A stretch of 64,000 nt of DNA from Nymphaea colorata (taxonomy: Eukaryota > Streptophyta > Magnoliopsida > Nymphaeales > Nymphaeaceae). The stretch covers positions 625,001 through 689,000 of the forward strand of contig NC_045142.1 in assembly GCF_008831285.2 (NCBI RefSeq), written 5' to 3'. The position numbers and the translations under genes were made by a program. The notes under the pieces were generated by a model, which did no database searches, was not told the origin of the DNA, and worked only from the letters and a program-made list of their open reading frames with translations. Shown piece by piece: positions 14,321 to 25,530 of this stretch. How positions within the stretch are numbered: position 1 is the first letter of the stretch; each line of letters opens with the position of its first letter.

Positions 14321-16092
14321 GTCTTTTAAAAGAAAACCTTGTGTAAGTTGTTGTTTTTGTTTTTTTTTTTTTAAGATGATGCTATCTCTCTGACTGCATG
14401 AATCTGAAATTCTTAAGTAACATTCTCTCTTTAGATGAGAAACTGTCTACGTTAATTATAGGATTGGTTTTATTTCTTAATTGACTTTCTCTTCTCATGA
14501 TAAGACATTTGAAATTTGCATCAAAATTCTTTCTTTAGGCAAAAAAATTTATTGACGTCAAGTTGAAATTCATTTTCTTTTTCTAATGTATGCACCCATG
14601 TGACTGTAAATTCTATGTGAAACCATTAGGGATAGTGGACATAATCAGAGACCACCTTGAGTAGAAGGAGATGACCACTTTCCACCAAATATATACAAGT
14701 AGAGAAATAAAGCTAAAAACAAAGAGCACAATAAAAAGAAATACAAAAATAGAGAGTGAGCCCTTCAAACTTTTAGAGGTTCGTAACCTTGACTAGCAGG
14801 GTTCATGGGGATACCCGGTACCAACTCAATTCAAGGAGCACTCCAGGTGCTGAACCTAGCCCATCAATTAGGTTTGGGCAGGTTAGAGTTGGCAGTTGTC
14901 CACCCTGGCCCAAATGTAGCTACGTCAGTTGAACCCCTCACTACTGTCTTTTTAATAGTCTGTCAAAACTATGATTGCAACGCTAACCAAAGAAGCATAA
15001 CCAGTCCAGAGACCGTCCGTGATTTGTGTTATGTGATTTTTACAGCAGAAAAATTGCATGATTTAGTTAAACCTATTTAGCCGTTTACATTTAGCAGGTC
15101 TCGAATATTGTCATCTCCACATGTTTATATTTGTTTCTCTCCAGCCTTTTCTTTTCAGCACCAAAAGGCAACTCTAAGCAAGTTAGATTTACTCACCTGC
15201 TTCTTCGTCAAGGGAAACGTTGCCACTTTAACTATTACTGTTAGCAAGATGATTGCAAAACCATATGCATAAGGAGCGTGTACAGCTGAAAGCCCGTCCT
15301 TCAAAATCTGCAGCAGAGAAGACAATTGCTTATTCACATCGCTTCTGTAAGCTCAAATAAGCATCTCAGAATCAAAAGCGGACAACTTTGAGCTTCTAAA
15401 TTATGGTTTCCAATCTAACTCTTCTCGGTACATATGAAATTCTCTCGTTCAAAGAAACATCTCAGCAGTTAATACCATAAATAAGACTAAAAATTCCTAC
15501 ACTTATCTACCAGACTTAAACTGTCATGCTTATGAATTAGTATTAAATTGGCACGATCAAAATCGTATAAATCAAGCATAAATCCCAAAAAGAATCAATA
15601 ACTAATAATACTAAGACAAAGCAGTTCCTAATTTTGCAGCAGCTTAAGTTGCTTAACTGAGCTGAACTACCCAACCATAATCAATTCTCAAAAATGTAAG
15701 AAAAAAAAGAAGAAATCAAGCTCCCAACAAGAAAAATTAAGAAATAAATACGTACAACAAAGGAGCATAACTATTGACCTTACCTTCAAAACGACCTCCA
15801 TGGCGTCCGAGATGAACCCGAACCATCCTCCGTTCTTCTGCGCGACATCTGTAGTCGAATCCAAAGTAGTGGTGGTGGCGGTGGCGGAGACGGCAGCATC
15901 CGACAGAGTGTAGAGAATGGATTCCGCTCTGGCAGCTACGTACTCAAAATCTATCTGAGAGAGCTCCTGTAAACTAAACCGTATACGGGTATCGATTCTC
16001 CGCAGCCGGAGATTAGGACAACCATGGCGGTGAAGGGAAGGAAGCACGGGCGTTTTCAGGAAGGAGGATGATGAGATAAGAGCCTTCGCCAT
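8534..16092 (-). CDS. ALB3: ALBINO3 (YidC/Oxa1/Alb3 thylakoid membrane insertase)
   Basis: Eleven exons join in frame with GT-AG ends: 16092-15784, 15307-15197, 13653-13579, 12598-12538, 12083-12010, 11899-11795, 11454-11347, 11254-11151, 9609-9445, 9367-9247 and 8632-8534. They give 443 aa; Arabidopsis ALB3 has about 460. ALB3 inserts light-harvesting proteins delivered by cpSRP into the thylakoid membrane. Residues 1 to about 55 are Ser/Arg-rich and fit a plastid transit peptide. Next come GGWFGFISDAMEVVLK and the first membrane segment (AYGFAIILLTVIVKVATFPL, about 117-136). Later exons give the other segments, including GCFPTLATIPVWIGLYQAL, YLVLPVLLVVSQYVSMELMK and FLPLMIGYFSLSVPSGLSIY. 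The stromal tail has both likely cpSRP43-binding stretches: GDRFRRLKEEEKQKK and the terminal KRSKRRRSS. I chose MAKALISSS as the start because it matches the family. An in-frame ATG 20 codons upstream adds an unlikely basic leader. No disruption is seen. Confidence 0.95.
13095..13186. repeat. Perfect 46-bp tandem duplication in an ALB3 intron
   Basis: Positions 13095-13140 and 13141-13186 are identical and directly adjacent; each starts TATGCCTGTACTGCTTCC. They lie in the ALB3 intron between the third and fourth exons. The lack of mismatches points to a recent event. Confidence 0.95.
14287..14320. repeat. Compound (CT)n(TA)n microsatellite
   Basis: A CT run passes directly into a TA run within ALB3 intron 2. 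It is the reverse complement of the (TA)n(GA)n arrangement seen elsewhere in the window. Confidence 0.85.
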
Positions 16093-16929
16093 GACCACCT
16101 TATTATCTCGCTTCCTCTCTTGCTCTGGAGCTTCCCCTCTCTTTCTCTTCACCGATTTCTAGAGTTCCATCGTCGTCAAGGAAGAGAGAAAGAAGGGAGC
16201 GAGGCAGAGACAGCAGAGCCAGAGAGGGGAGAGAGATAATCTCCTTTTGGATGGCGCAGGGACAGCTTCTGCGAAATATACGGATAACATGCACCTTCCC
16301 TTGTTTAACTAACACTTGGATCTTGGATATACCCGGCTATCCAAAAAGGGGGCGGGGATATAATCATATAATCTGGGTTGTTGCTCTTCTCTTCATGAAT
16401 GCAAGTTTCTTCGCTTATCTCGGTTTTCTGGATAATTTGATCCTGTTGAAGCAGGATCTGGAATGCTTAGATTTGGATCTCCTTTTGGTTCACCTCTTTT
16501 TAAAGCAAAAAATGTTCGGGTCGGGACAAAGAATTGGACGGGATCCGAATGGTATCTTTGATTCAGCCACAGAAATGTTTAAAATAGAGAAGGTTTTCAT
16601 TGGCACTACACTCCTTTTCGGCAATGCCAATAACAGGCCTCATAGTTTCGAAACTCCCGATTTGGATCTTTTTAATTTTTAAAAGCTGCTTTGAACTGGT
16701 CAATACGAACATGAAGGGCTTGAATGGGCAGTTGTGGCTCCTCCCCACCCACTCCGCCTGAATGAATTATCATGAGGAGGAGGATGATTTTCAAGGCATT
16801 CAAATCCTCTCAATCTAGCCTGACAAAATTTTCCAGTTAGAAAGAGTGTATCTTAATCTCAGTTCACCTTCAAGAATATGGCCTTCAACTTTCCGAGGAC
16901 TGGGATGAAAGCTTAGTAATGTTTCACAT

Positions 16930-17100
16930 AACTATTTATGAGAGGGGCTGACTTATAGTTTCTAAATTTTAACAATGGTTGAAATATAAATTATCAAAAA
17001 AATTATACAAAATAAATGAAATTCTGTAAAATTTATATGTAAAAAAAATTGAGGGGAGGCTAGAGCCCTTGCCGCCGCCCCCCCTTGGCTCCGTATCTAA
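16930..17100. repeat. Interspersed repeat fragment (unclassified)
   Basis: AT-rich sequence ends in a GC-rich GGGGAGGCTAGAGCCCTTGC and CCTTGGCTCCG motif. Comparable AAATTTTAGATTTG and GGCTTCGCCCC sequence appears near 20215-20370 and 61320-61560. I read these as fragments of one old dispersed repeat whose class I cannot assign. Confidence 0.4.
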
Positions 17101-17973
17101 TTAGAAGCCCAAACTTTTGAGAAACTTTTATAACTTAAAAGGCTTTCTCTCTTTCTCTATCTTTTTCAACTTGTACTGCACCAGTTCTCGCATATTCAAC
17201 ACATGAAACCTTCATCATTTTTATATTAGCATGTGACTTCTCTATTTCAGTTTTCATAAATCCAAGAATGCACTGCTGCTATTATTGAGGCCAAGACCCC
17301 ATTTCTAGGTAGTGGGTCGTAATCTTCTCGGTTCATGGCTATAAAATAAAATAATAGAACACAGTAAACCAACGTTCAGCATTGTAAAACCTTGATTTAA
17401 TGGAAAAAGAAACAGAAGAGAAGATATGATTCTTATGATTTGGACTGGATGCATGACATATATGTTATATGGATTGGCCTTTTTTCAACTAGTCATATGA
17501 CTCATGAGGCCCATCAGTTCTTGTATATATATATATATATATATATCGAATGAAGTCCAGGAATCAATCATTTAAAGGGCATCTAAACTTAGGTGAAAAA
17601 AATCATAGAACGTGGTGGCGCATGAGGGCGTTGGTTTGGATGGAACAAGATTTCATGTCAAAGACAAAAAATCATGTCCAAATAAGTTTTTCCATTGGCT
17701 GGCTTAGTTAGATGCCTGGCCCACGCCCACTCTCAGTTGGAACCCACGCATCTTATTTAATATTTACAAACTTTTATAGTAAAATCGGATTACATCATAA
17801 TCTAACGCTGTACGGATCTTGAAAGCAACTGAGACTTTGACATATTATCCACGTAAGTGCGAAGTTGAAAGTCTTATTGGGCGAACCAATGATTTGAAAA
17901 CGAAAATGATCCAACAGAATTTTCGTTTAAAAGTTTTTTTCGAGCGAAAAAATGGAAAAAAGGCGAGAAGAAG

Positions 17974-17977
17974 AAAA
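17974..17977 (-). terminator. Pol III oligo-T terminator of tRNA-Met
   Basis: The minus strand has TTTT eight bases beyond the tRNA 3' end, followed by longer T runs near 17956 and 17947. This is a normal pol III stop arrangement. Confidence 0.7.
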
Positions 17978-17984
17978 GTTGAAA

Positions 17985-18070
17985 TGGGGTGAGAGAGGCT
18001 CGAACTCTCGACCTCAGGATCACTCTTATAGCTATGAGACCTACGCGCTAGCCAACTGCGCCACCACCCC
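17985..18070 (-). tRNA. trnM-CAU: tRNA-Met (CAT), elongator, with 12-nt intron
   Basis: Read on the minus strand it folds as a full cloverleaf. The acceptor is GGGGTGG paired with TCACCCC, with discriminator A at 17985. The D arm is GCGC/GCGC, and the T arm is GAGAG-TTCGAGC-CTCTC. The anticodon CAT is at 18036-18034. After the base 3' of the anticodon there is a 12-nt insert (18032-18021, GCTATAAGAGTG). It is absent from a mature tRNA and sits exactly where plant elongator tRNA-Met genes carry their intron. The D-loop AGTTGGCTA and the T-arm supply the internal A and B boxes. This is the nuclear elongator form, not the initiator. It looks functional. Confidence 0.95.
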
Positions 18071-18846
18071 ATGTGTGTCACCAGATCCAATTTTAATTCT
18101 TAAATGGAAAAAACAGTGTACTCCTACCTCGACATTCATATTCGAAGTTAGCAGTTTATCGATATCTTTGAGCTTAAAAGAATATCATACCGATGAACTT
18201 AGCAGATGTTCTCTCAGAGGAAGGAATATTTAGAACCAGGGTTCATTACCCCATTATATATATACCGACTTCTAGAACATGAAGCCTGTTATTACTTTTG
18301 CGCAATAGTCCACACCTCATAAACATCTTTACATAAAATAATATGCTTTGACCTTTTTTTCGAAAGTACCAATAATGATAAATATTTTAGACAAAACTGA
18401 AAATATTGGGATGATTTAGAAAACATCAGTAATGAAATAATAATGGCAAAATATTTTAGTACTATTTTACCCTTTTTGAGAGAGAGAGAGAGAGAAAGGA
18501 GTGTTATAATGAGGCTACATCAGTTCATCATTCACATGTCCTACCAATAAGTACTCATTTTTAACTACGCGTAGTACACTGAGAAACATGCTTAATCGTT
18601 TAATTTTTGGATTCATACAGTTCATTTTGATACTCTGGAAATATCTTCCCGGAGACAAGTCAGAGAAATATGTTTATTGTCTTAATCATGCAGCGTCTAG
18701 ATCTAGTTAATCAACCAGAGCTTGCTAAATATTTCTCGAATATTCTTAATAAAATAATCATGATGAAGCATGAAAATCAAGTTTAATATAAGGTTAAACC
18801 CAGGTCAGTTACTTAACCCTGGTTGGGCTTGCTATAGGCTGCTTTG

Positions 18847-18850
<4 letters not shown>

Positions 18851-18889
<39 letters not shown>
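18851..18889. repeat. (TC)n microsatellite
   Basis: An uninterrupted TC run of about 39 bp. Confidence 0.95.
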
Positions 18890-18893
<4 letters not shown>

Positions 18894-20214
18894 GACATTT
18901 CTATTTAACTAATGCTTTTCCTTTCTTCCTTGCGTAAGGGTATTTTTGTCATTTACTGAAATATCATTCTAATTGTCACATTTAAACTCAATAATTAATT
19001 CAGGTAAGTTAAGTAAAATTCATACATGAATTTGTTAATTGCAATAAGCATGGAATGCATTTGTCAAATTGCCTGCAAGTTGAATGAAATATTGAAAAAT
19101 ACACTAAAAAAGAGGCAAGTTGGCCAGTTAGCTTTATTGCAAATAATTGCACACTTTGAAACAAATCTCTTTCAGTCAAAGTTTCTTCTTTTTTTTTTAC
19201 CTAGTCTGGTGGGTTTTGGACTGGGCCTAGCCACGCCTTTCGGCCAAATGAAAAAAGAAAAAGGTCTGAAACAAATTTTTTTTTCCTCTTAGAACACATG
19301 ATTCTTTACAATTTATATGTGAAAACAATTCTCACAATATCATCGCAAGCATAAGAAATTGCCTGCATGAGAGAACTTTCACATTTCTTGAGAGTCAAAA
19401 TCATAGATCGGAGAGTTACATAAGCAGCTCGATCGGCAATTTTTCTTGAGAAAAAGTACGCTTGGGAATGATTATAAAACCCAACAAGGAGGTCATGGGA
19501 ACTTTTTTCAGAAGCCAACAGTCCAAATAAAAGCCAATTAAGTTGGAAAGCCTTCAAGTTGAAGAGAAAGACTGATGTATCACGGATTGGTGTCGATAGC
19601 TGGCAGTTGCTTGCTGAACTAGGCCAGAGGTAAGACCTGCTCCTTATTATCAAACCAAAGACTTGTTTGTTTTGGGTGAATGAGAGAAGTATTTCATCTT
19701 ACTGCTCAGAGTAACACTGTTTCGGGTGAGCGAAAGAAGTATTTCATCTCACTGCTCAGCTCAGAATAGGAGCCGAAGTCCCCCTTTTTCTTTTACCCAT
19801 AGGGCCTGAGGCTATATCAATGCTTGATGTGAATCCGATGTATCATCTACTAGTTCAACACTCCCACCTCATTGATCTAAAAGCATAACACCTACAAGAA
19901 TTTGATGACACAATATCTCTAACAACACCAGCTCGACCAGTAATCTGAAATGCATTTTGTTTATTATAATTTTATTACTAGATCAGCTCATGCATTGCTG
20001 CATCAGCTAATATAATATATCCAGACTTAGCCTTAGGCCCTTGGCTCATTGTAACACTAAAGTGGCCACACTGGCCGAAACTGATCATATCTTTGGGACT
20101 CAAACACAAAGACACTTGTTCAGGCCTCTGTATGCCACATGGCCGCAAACAAACGAAATGAAACAAAAAAAAAAAGAATCTTGAACTTAAACATCGGTGG
20201 TAGAGCTAAAAATC

Positions 20215-20370
20215 TGTGGTTGAGAAGCACTAATATAAGAAATTTAAAATTTTAGATTTGGGGGGCATGATGTATAATAGACTAAATTACGTAGAAGAAC
20301 AAATGCATAAATAAAATAAATTGTATGACTACTATGTGGGCAACTGCCCACACGTAGTTCCCCTGCTCGC
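20215..20370. repeat. Interspersed repeat fragment (unclassified)
   Basis: It contains AAATTTTAGATTTGGGGGGC, then an ATAAAATAAATTGTATGA stretch, then GGGCAACTGCCCACACG. The same order of motifs occurs at 61436-61562 (TTTTAGATTTGAAGGG, AATAAATTATGTGAG, GGCCACAGCCCACG). The two look like diverged copies of one dispersed repeat. Confidence 0.45.
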
Positions 20371-20981
20371 AACTTGGTCTGGCTGATAGGAGCTTGATGT
20401 ACACCGATTCTAAAAGAACATGCACGGTTTAGAAGGTGTTTCTTCCATTATCATGGAAAAACTTTATGTTGTCACTTTTACATGGTCCAAGGCCAATCTT
20501 TGAAGGCGTGAACAGTCAGGTACCAGCAAGAGTCTTTCTGCACTTTTCTTGATGACCACTCAATGGAATAATGTAATCTCACATTGTCCTTTGTTCCGCA
20601 CTGTACCACCAAGATTTGGACATCTGTTTTCCCTTCTGCAACCAAACGGCTTTAGTAACTAGGGAAGTAAAACTGGGTTCTACGTATGCTTAATTCAAGA
20701 GTTAACACAATCAGATTCGGATGCGGACCCATATGAATATGACACTTTGGGAATCGAAGCTGGGAATAACACGGAACTGGGACTTGGGATTCAGACAGAT
20801 CTCTGATTCTGATGAAGAGCTTCATAGTTCCAAATTCAAACTCGATTACTAAACAGTACAAATCTGACTGTTCTCATTATTTGGGCTTAAGTCGGTAGTC
20901 AGACAAATCCAGTCCATTCACATTATGAAGGAGGATGAGAGAGACTGTTCGTATTTGGACTTGAGTCTATTATGAGATAAC

Positions 20982-21003
20982 TATATATATATATATATAT
21001 GGT

Positions 21004-21042
<39 letters not shown>
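20982..21042. repeat. Compound (TA)n(GA)n microsatellite
   Basis: A TA run (20982-21000) is separated by GGTGT from a GA run (21006-21042). Confidence 0.9.
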
Positions 21043-21046
<4 letters not shown>

Positions 21047-22568
21047 GTTTTCATTTTCAAAGGCATTTGGCGTGACACTACCATCTAGCCCGTGATTTAC
21101 TCTCTCCTACCATTATTATTTTGACAGGGTAGTGCAAAATTTTCAAACAGGTCATGGCTGTCTCATTGATCTGTGACAAAGGAAAGAGAGGAGCGTAGGT
21201 GCATGGCTAGTCTTTTATGGAGTATCTTTAGGTGTTTCAGGCTTGTTGACATGCATCAATTGACGCGTGACTCATATTTCATATTTGGCCTTTGAACAGA
21301 GAAAAGTTGTATGAGAACAATTTTCCCAGGTTATTCAGATTTTGCCTCAGATTTCTGAGATGACAACATGGGTAGTATTCGTTTCTCTTTCTCCAAACAG
21401 GTTAGCAATGGGCATCTCTTAATTAGAACCATCAAATCAAATAACAAATGACAATTTTTCTGTTCGATTGCAAAAGAGAAAAATGAAGAACTGTCCAAAA
21501 TCACAGACATACAATTATCCTGAGGTCCCTGTTTAGCAGTTTTCAAGAAAACTTTGGTCTACTTGAAGAAATGGAGATACTGCGGGCCCGTTGTTTGAGG
21601 TTAGGGGAGAAGAGCTAGGCCTTGAATGGTATTCTAGTCGGATAAGATAAAGCCTGCAATAGAGGAATGAGTGAGGTAAAAGAGGAGCGTGAAGTATGAC
21701 AAGACCCTGGATAATTTCACCAGACCAAAATAATGGAAATAATTTCATCACTGCGACCAGAACAAATTCAAATTTCAATTTGATATATATCGTGTATGGT
21801 TGCATAAACAAGCATGCGATGTTTACCCTTTCAACTCTTACAGAAACGATTCCTTGAAAAATTACCTCAGTTAAACTGTTGTTTCACTCTGTTGGTTCTT
21901 TTCTGTGTTTTCAAATGAAAGGTTAGAAGTGGAGCAATACTTGTAGACAGTGACTGCCTTGTGCAAATCAAAAGCTTCACATGCAAGAAGAAAGACTAGA
22001 AGCCAATCACTCTGTTTGTCTTCAAACAGCAAAAACAGAACAAAAATTCAGACGAGCTAGGAAATCCTGACCATGCTACTCTTTAGGCCACAACAGAGGC
22101 AGTTCTGCAAACGTATGCTTTACTCATCTTTCACTGGAAGTTTCTTGCATTGCATAAACACTGATGAAGACTGTATTTACAGAAGATTAATACACAGACA
22201 GAGGTGAAAAAACATGGAAACAAGGGGATTCCATGGATTTAAAAATTGAATTACATTTGTCTTTTCCTGACAAGAGGGCAGCTTCCAGCCACGGGAATGA
22301 TGGCAGGTATACAGATAATATGAGAAAGAAGGATAAAGGAAAAAACAACATGTCAATAGTCCCAGTTTAACGGTGGACCAGAAACCCAGAAACAAGTTGC
22401 TGCGAATGATGATGGCTCGTGAACGGGCTAATCGGAAATTTCTTCCGCTTTGGCATATAGATAAAACCTGAAGACGGGAGTTTCTCCAACCAAAAAAGAG
22501 GAGAAGCAGAGGAAACCCACATGCCAAAGATAGTAAATTTCATTGAGATATCGCTGAACATAAGGACA

Positions 22569-23546
22569 CTAATTCTCATTCTTTGGATGTGAAGACATTT
22601 GTGTATTCTGCAAACTGGATTTTGTGTTTGCTGGTGGGGAGGATTGTAATGGTAGTACCTGCGCAGAACTAGATGGGGCTTGAGGAACGTGTTGGTTCTC
22701 TGAGTTTTTGTTGATGATTATCGTGATGAAGGACCCTTCTTCCTCATTTGCACCGACTTTAACAGATGGACCACAAAAACCATTGGGATTGTTCACCTTC
22801 TCTTGTGAAACAACCCCGTATTTCTTCTGAATCCTCTGAGCTTCCATCAATCTTCTGCTGAGTTTCTCCTCTGCATCCCTCAGGAACTTGAATTTCGGGG
22901 GTGGAGATGATTTCACTATGTGAGGCTCCGCTTCTACCTCAAAGAGTGGATTGAACCCATTTGAGAAAGAAAAACTCGTCTGCTGGTAATCCATGGGAGT
23001 GAGAGGGGGGGTGAAGAAAGGAGGAGAGGAAAGTGGGGTGCCATAGGGCGTTTCAACAGCAAGCAGAAGGTCACTCAAGCTCCTGGTCCTAGACCCTTTT
23101 CTACTCCTCCCACACCTGGACTTCCCATCTTCAGATTCCATGTCCTCCATTGTCTCCTCCTTAATGGTGAAGAGAAATCTCGGGGGCCCAGATAGATGAT
23201 GCAGCCTCATGATCTCAGATTCAAGCCCCTCTTCCCCAAGAGGCTTGAGAAGAAAATCCTTGCTTGAACCGGCCTGCTGATCCTGCTCATGCTGGTTTTG
23301 GGCACCAGAGTTTCTGGCTGAGCCACAAACCTCTTGTGGGTTCAGGGCTGTTGAACTCAAGGAAACAGGTTTCTTCCAACAGAAAAGATAAAAGAGCTCC
23401 CTTATTGAGCTGCTGTACTCATCTTCAATCTCTCTGTTCAGCCTCTTCTTCCACCACAGAACATAGTAAAGCTCAGCAAGCAAAGCCAAGAGGAGGCAAC
23501 CAAATACAAGACTCAAACCGATACCTAGACTACTCAAAGATCTCAT
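22569..23546 (-). CDS. Plant-specific single-pass membrane protein, unknown function
   Basis: A 325-codon single-exon frame with strong coding character. The N terminus is a hydrophobic anchor (residues about 8-29, GIGLSLVFGCLLLALLAELY) followed at once by WWKKR, so the bulk should face the cytosol. Conserved-looking blocks follow: IRELFYLFCWKKPVSLSSTA (about 48-67), GPPRFLFTIKEE (about 120-131), and RSRKGSRTRSLSDLL (about 147-161), a basic Ser-rich stretch that could be phosphorylated. A Pro-rich SSPPFFTPPLTP segment (about 173-184) precedes PPPKFKFLRDAEEKLSRRLM (about 216-234), which looks helical, and a late GSFITIIINK strand (271-280). I recall similar uncharacterised proteins in other plants but know no biochemical role and assign none. 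The start is the first Met, just ahead of the anchor. No disruption is seen. Confidence 0.85.
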   Translation of the reverse strand: MRSLSSLGIGLSLVFGCLLLALLAELYYVLWWKKRLNREIEDEYSSSIRELFYLFCWKKPVSLSSTALNPQEVCGSARNSGAQNQHEQDQQAGSSKDFLLKPLGEEGLESEIMRLHHLSGPPRFLFTIKEETMEDMESEDGKSRCGRSRKGSRTRSLSDLLLAVETPYGTPLSSPPFFTPPLTPMDYQQTSFSFSNGFNPLFEVEAEPHIVKSSPPPKFKFLRDAEEKLSRRLMEAQRIQKKYGVVSQEKVNNPNGFCGPSVKVGANEEEGSFITIIINKNSENQHVPQAPSSSAQVLPLQSSPPANTKSSLQNTQMSSHPKNEN

Positions 23547-24647
23547 TTCCTTCCTCTTTATTTACGAGAACACCAACTTAGCTTCCGAAGCAAAAGAATC
23601 TCAACCTTCTCTCTTGGAACTCATACCCATATCAGAACCTTGCTTATGCAGCAGAAAAATCTAATTCTTGAGCCGTGAAGCCAAAATCTGCAAAAAACGG
23701 GAAAAAAAGAAGCTACACTGACTACAAACAGAAAAATTGGTGGCCCCGAACTCAATCTAAAACACCACGAGCAGCTCTCTCCCAATGATCTCTTTCAGGA
23801 CTTTGTCTTCTCATAATTTTGGGTGGGCATGGAAGAAACCATCAGCACCAAAATGCCATTTTCTCGATGAACAGGGCATGAGCGAGCAGCAGGTGTCTCA
23901 GTTATCTTCAGCCGGTGGTTTTGGCGAGGGAAAGAAAATGGAGAGCATTGTTTGGAAAGGTCACATCAACCGAGGGCTCCTCACATGGCTCTTTGTAGTG
24001 GTGTCGAAAAAAGAAAGGGGAACCAAAACTTTTCAGCAAAGTAGGTGACAAAAATATTCACTTAAAATACATATGCATATGAATGAGAACAAGAATGCGT
24101 TTTACTATCTAGGCCCTCGCGCGCTCTCTCTCTCTCTCTAACCGCCTCACTCACTCCGTCTCGATGGGAGAGCAAGAATTGCAGAAAGCATGAAAGTTGG
24201 CAGACCCGAAATTTCTTTTTTGCTTCAACGAAGTTTGCTGGGTAAATGAAACGGCAGCAATTAGATCTTCCGATAATAACAGAGAGGAAGTTTTTGCACC
24301 ATCTTGGCAACTGAGCTTTCGTACGAACTTGAAAGGGGATAAAATATAGTGAAAGATGTTTCTCTTAAAAATCAAACAATGGTTTTGCTTTAACATGACG
24401 ACAAGGGAAGGAGAATCTTCACTTCTTGCTTCCAACTTTTCTGAAGCAGCGTTTGATTTTGTGGAAACTGTCAAGAAGGGACTCCTCCCTACCGTGACTC
24501 GAGCTTCCTTCCTTTTTCCTTAAAACTAAACAATCAAATTTGTATGCTAGAGTATAACAAGAAAAAAAAAATGTAATTTAAGCCAAAAAGGTAGCTCCCC
24601 AATTCAAATAATAAAAGCATCCATCCTTAGCAGCTGTAACCAGCAGA

Positions 24648-24650
<3 letters not shown>

Positions 24651-24696
<46 letters not shown>
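24651..24696. repeat. Compound (TA)n(GA)n microsatellite
   Basis: About 28 bp of TA repeat passes directly into about 18 bp of GA repeat. Confidence 0.95.
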
Positions 24697-25160
24697 AGCA
24701 TATCTCAAGCAATGGGCGGCGCATTTTGTGATTTACTTGGCAAGAAATATATATAATGGCAGTCGTTTTTCAAGTTTAACTGCACTTTTCAACAACGAGA
24801 GAAATCAAATTTGCTCTTATAACACCAAACTAGAAGTAATCGCTGATTATTTGACAATGAACATCATATTTTGCCCAACTTAAAAATTTAAGTGTGGAAA
24901 GTTACACGTACTATTGGGTGAATTCTTATTCTTCCTAATCTAGGGATCACAATCATAGGTTTAGTCTCACGAGATAGAACAATTGTTTATGTGAAATACA
25001 GCTAAAGTATATTAAATCTTGCGTGGATGTGTACAAAAATCAGTTAAAGAACTGTCGGTCAGATCAAGGAGGCTGGCACAGTAGGATAGGTTCCAGTTTT
25101 AATGTGGGAAGCCGTGGTTCTGCTTCTTGAGCAACAATTCCAAGTTATAAGCGCACAGTA

Positions 25161-25530
25161 GGGATGTCCTTGTATCCAATTTAAATTGGATACGGTATCA
25201 AATCAATCTAAAAAAATGGGATATAAAAAAAATTAAATGTCCGATTAAGAATCAGATTTAAAAAATGACACTGACTGGATTTCAATTTAGATATACATAA
25301 ATATTTGGTTGGATTCACGATTAAGATCCGATATAGTTTTAAATAACTATCATATATTTAATATTCTTACATTTTGAAAATCAACTAGATTCATTCAAAA
25401 TTTGGATTTTGGATTTAGATATGAACATAGAAATCGAATTTAGATTCAGATATGCAATTTCTTTGTTTATGTTAGAATCCGAATATATGAATATCCGAAA
25501 ACGTACATACAGTTAAAAGTGTATCCAAAT
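25161..25530. repeat. Diverged interspersed repeat, possible non-autonomous hAT-like element
   Basis: It begins TAGGGATGTCC, close to the TAGGGnTGnCA ends common in plant hAT elements, and is followed by a perfect 22-bp palindrome (25173-25194). The interior has many GGATTC/GAATCC-like words. It shares motifs such as CCGATTAAGAAT and TACATTTTGAAA with the repeat at about 50210-50870. I did not find a clean matching right end or target duplication, so the class is tentative. Confidence 0.35.

Larger units (their letters stand above)
16093..17984. other. ALB3 upstream region and intergenic DNA
   Basis: The first 150 bp or so (16093-16250) is the GA-rich, leader-like 5' flank of ALB3. The rest has no recognised gene. 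A (TA)n tract sits at about 17525-17546, and an unclassified repeat fragment at about 16930-17100 has its own entry. Confidence 0.55.
18071..22568. other. Intergenic region with microsatellites
   Basis: No gene is recognised. It contains a (TC)n run at 18851-18889, a (TA)n(GA)n run at 20982-21042 and an interspersed repeat fragment at 20215-20370. About 22170-22568 is probably the 3' UTR of the membrane-protein gene on the minus strand. Confidence 0.55.

Noticed and set aside
14805-15080. 91-codon plus-strand frame inside ALB3 intron 2
   Set aside because: It is antisense within an intron, with no family match. The surrounding GGTTTGGGCAGG-type words suggest old repeat DNA.
17845-18233. Overlapping open frames on both strands
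   Set aside because: Both read through the tRNA-Met gene, which explains the conserved-looking sequence.
23264-23581. Plus-strand 105-codon frame
   Set aside because: It is antisense to the well-supported 325-aa membrane protein and its sequence is low-quality as protein.
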